From positions 26,255,717 through 26,319,716 of the forward strand of contig OY986966.1 in assembly GCA_963920575.1 (NCBI GenBank): DNA of 64,000 nucleotides. Direction: 5' to 3'. The DNA is from Narthecium ossifragum. Lineage: Eukaryota; Streptophyta; Magnoliopsida; Dioscoreales; Nartheciaceae. Of the stretch, positions 63,922 through 64,000 are shown one piece after another. The notes beneath the pieces are model-generated. The model was not told the DNA's origin. It was given only the letters and a program-made list of their open reading frames with translations, and made no database searches. Every line of letters begins with the position of its first letter. Positions within the stretch are counted from its first letter, which is position 1. Made by a program: the position numbers and the translations under genes.

Positions 63922-64000
63922 CTGGTTTAGACAAATTTCAAATCAAAACAGTATCTATTTCACAGTTTGAACGATAAATCAAAGCACAAGTTACCTAACC

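Overview
This is nuclear DNA from a flowering plant. The genes have many introns with GT-AG borders, the products are plant families, and retrotransposons, a Mutator-like element and a fragment of plastid DNA fill the space between genes. A non-grass monocot is my guess. The plastid-derived fragment at 5.2 kb appears to keep the rpoC1 intron, which grasses have lost. I cannot name the species. The window has one 200-base assembly gap (43855-44054).

Left arm (1-17 kb): the 5' end of an SnRK1 betagamma subunit gene (minus strand) runs off the left edge. A gene-poor stretch follows, with a perfect 22-bp hairpin insertion, possible exons of an unidentified membrane protein and a chimeric plastid DNA insertion. 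Next is a large 11-exon minus-strand gene for a CW-type zinc finger protein (6970-16468), whose second exon appears frame-shifted in this sequence.

Central block (17-40 kb): almost entirely mobile DNA. A 10.7-kb Mutator-like element (17016-27735, 9-bp target duplication) carries a decayed FAR1/MULE/SWIM transposase fused to an OTU protease domain, plus two diverged plant mobile domain genes. Beside it lies a 5'-truncated LINE (27824-39792). The LINE holds a solo Gypsy LTR (29972-39446), and that LTR holds a rearranged Tekay/Del-like Gypsy element (31905-38837). Both outer ends of this last element come from the same LTR end in inverted orientation, yet it sits between perfect 5-bp target duplications.

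Right repeats (40-55.5 kb): GC-rich fragments, a 1.1-kb minisatellite beside the gap, a gag-only copia-type element (44476-49669) with a solo Gypsy LTR in its left LTR, and a 5'-truncated copia pol (about 51900-55195).

Right arm (55-64 kb): an intact-looking four-exon 2-oxoglutarate/Fe(II) dioxygenase gene (55686-57049, plus strand). It lies behind a 202-bp foldback element, three 28-bp repeats that each carry a G-box, and a TATA box. About 3 kb of non-coding sequence follows, then the 3' two thirds of a CUL1-type cullin gene (minus strand, 60254 to beyond 63921).

The host genes are unrelated housekeeping or metabolic genes and do not form a pathway. The main interest is the nested transposon history and the unusual end structure of the innermost Gypsy element.
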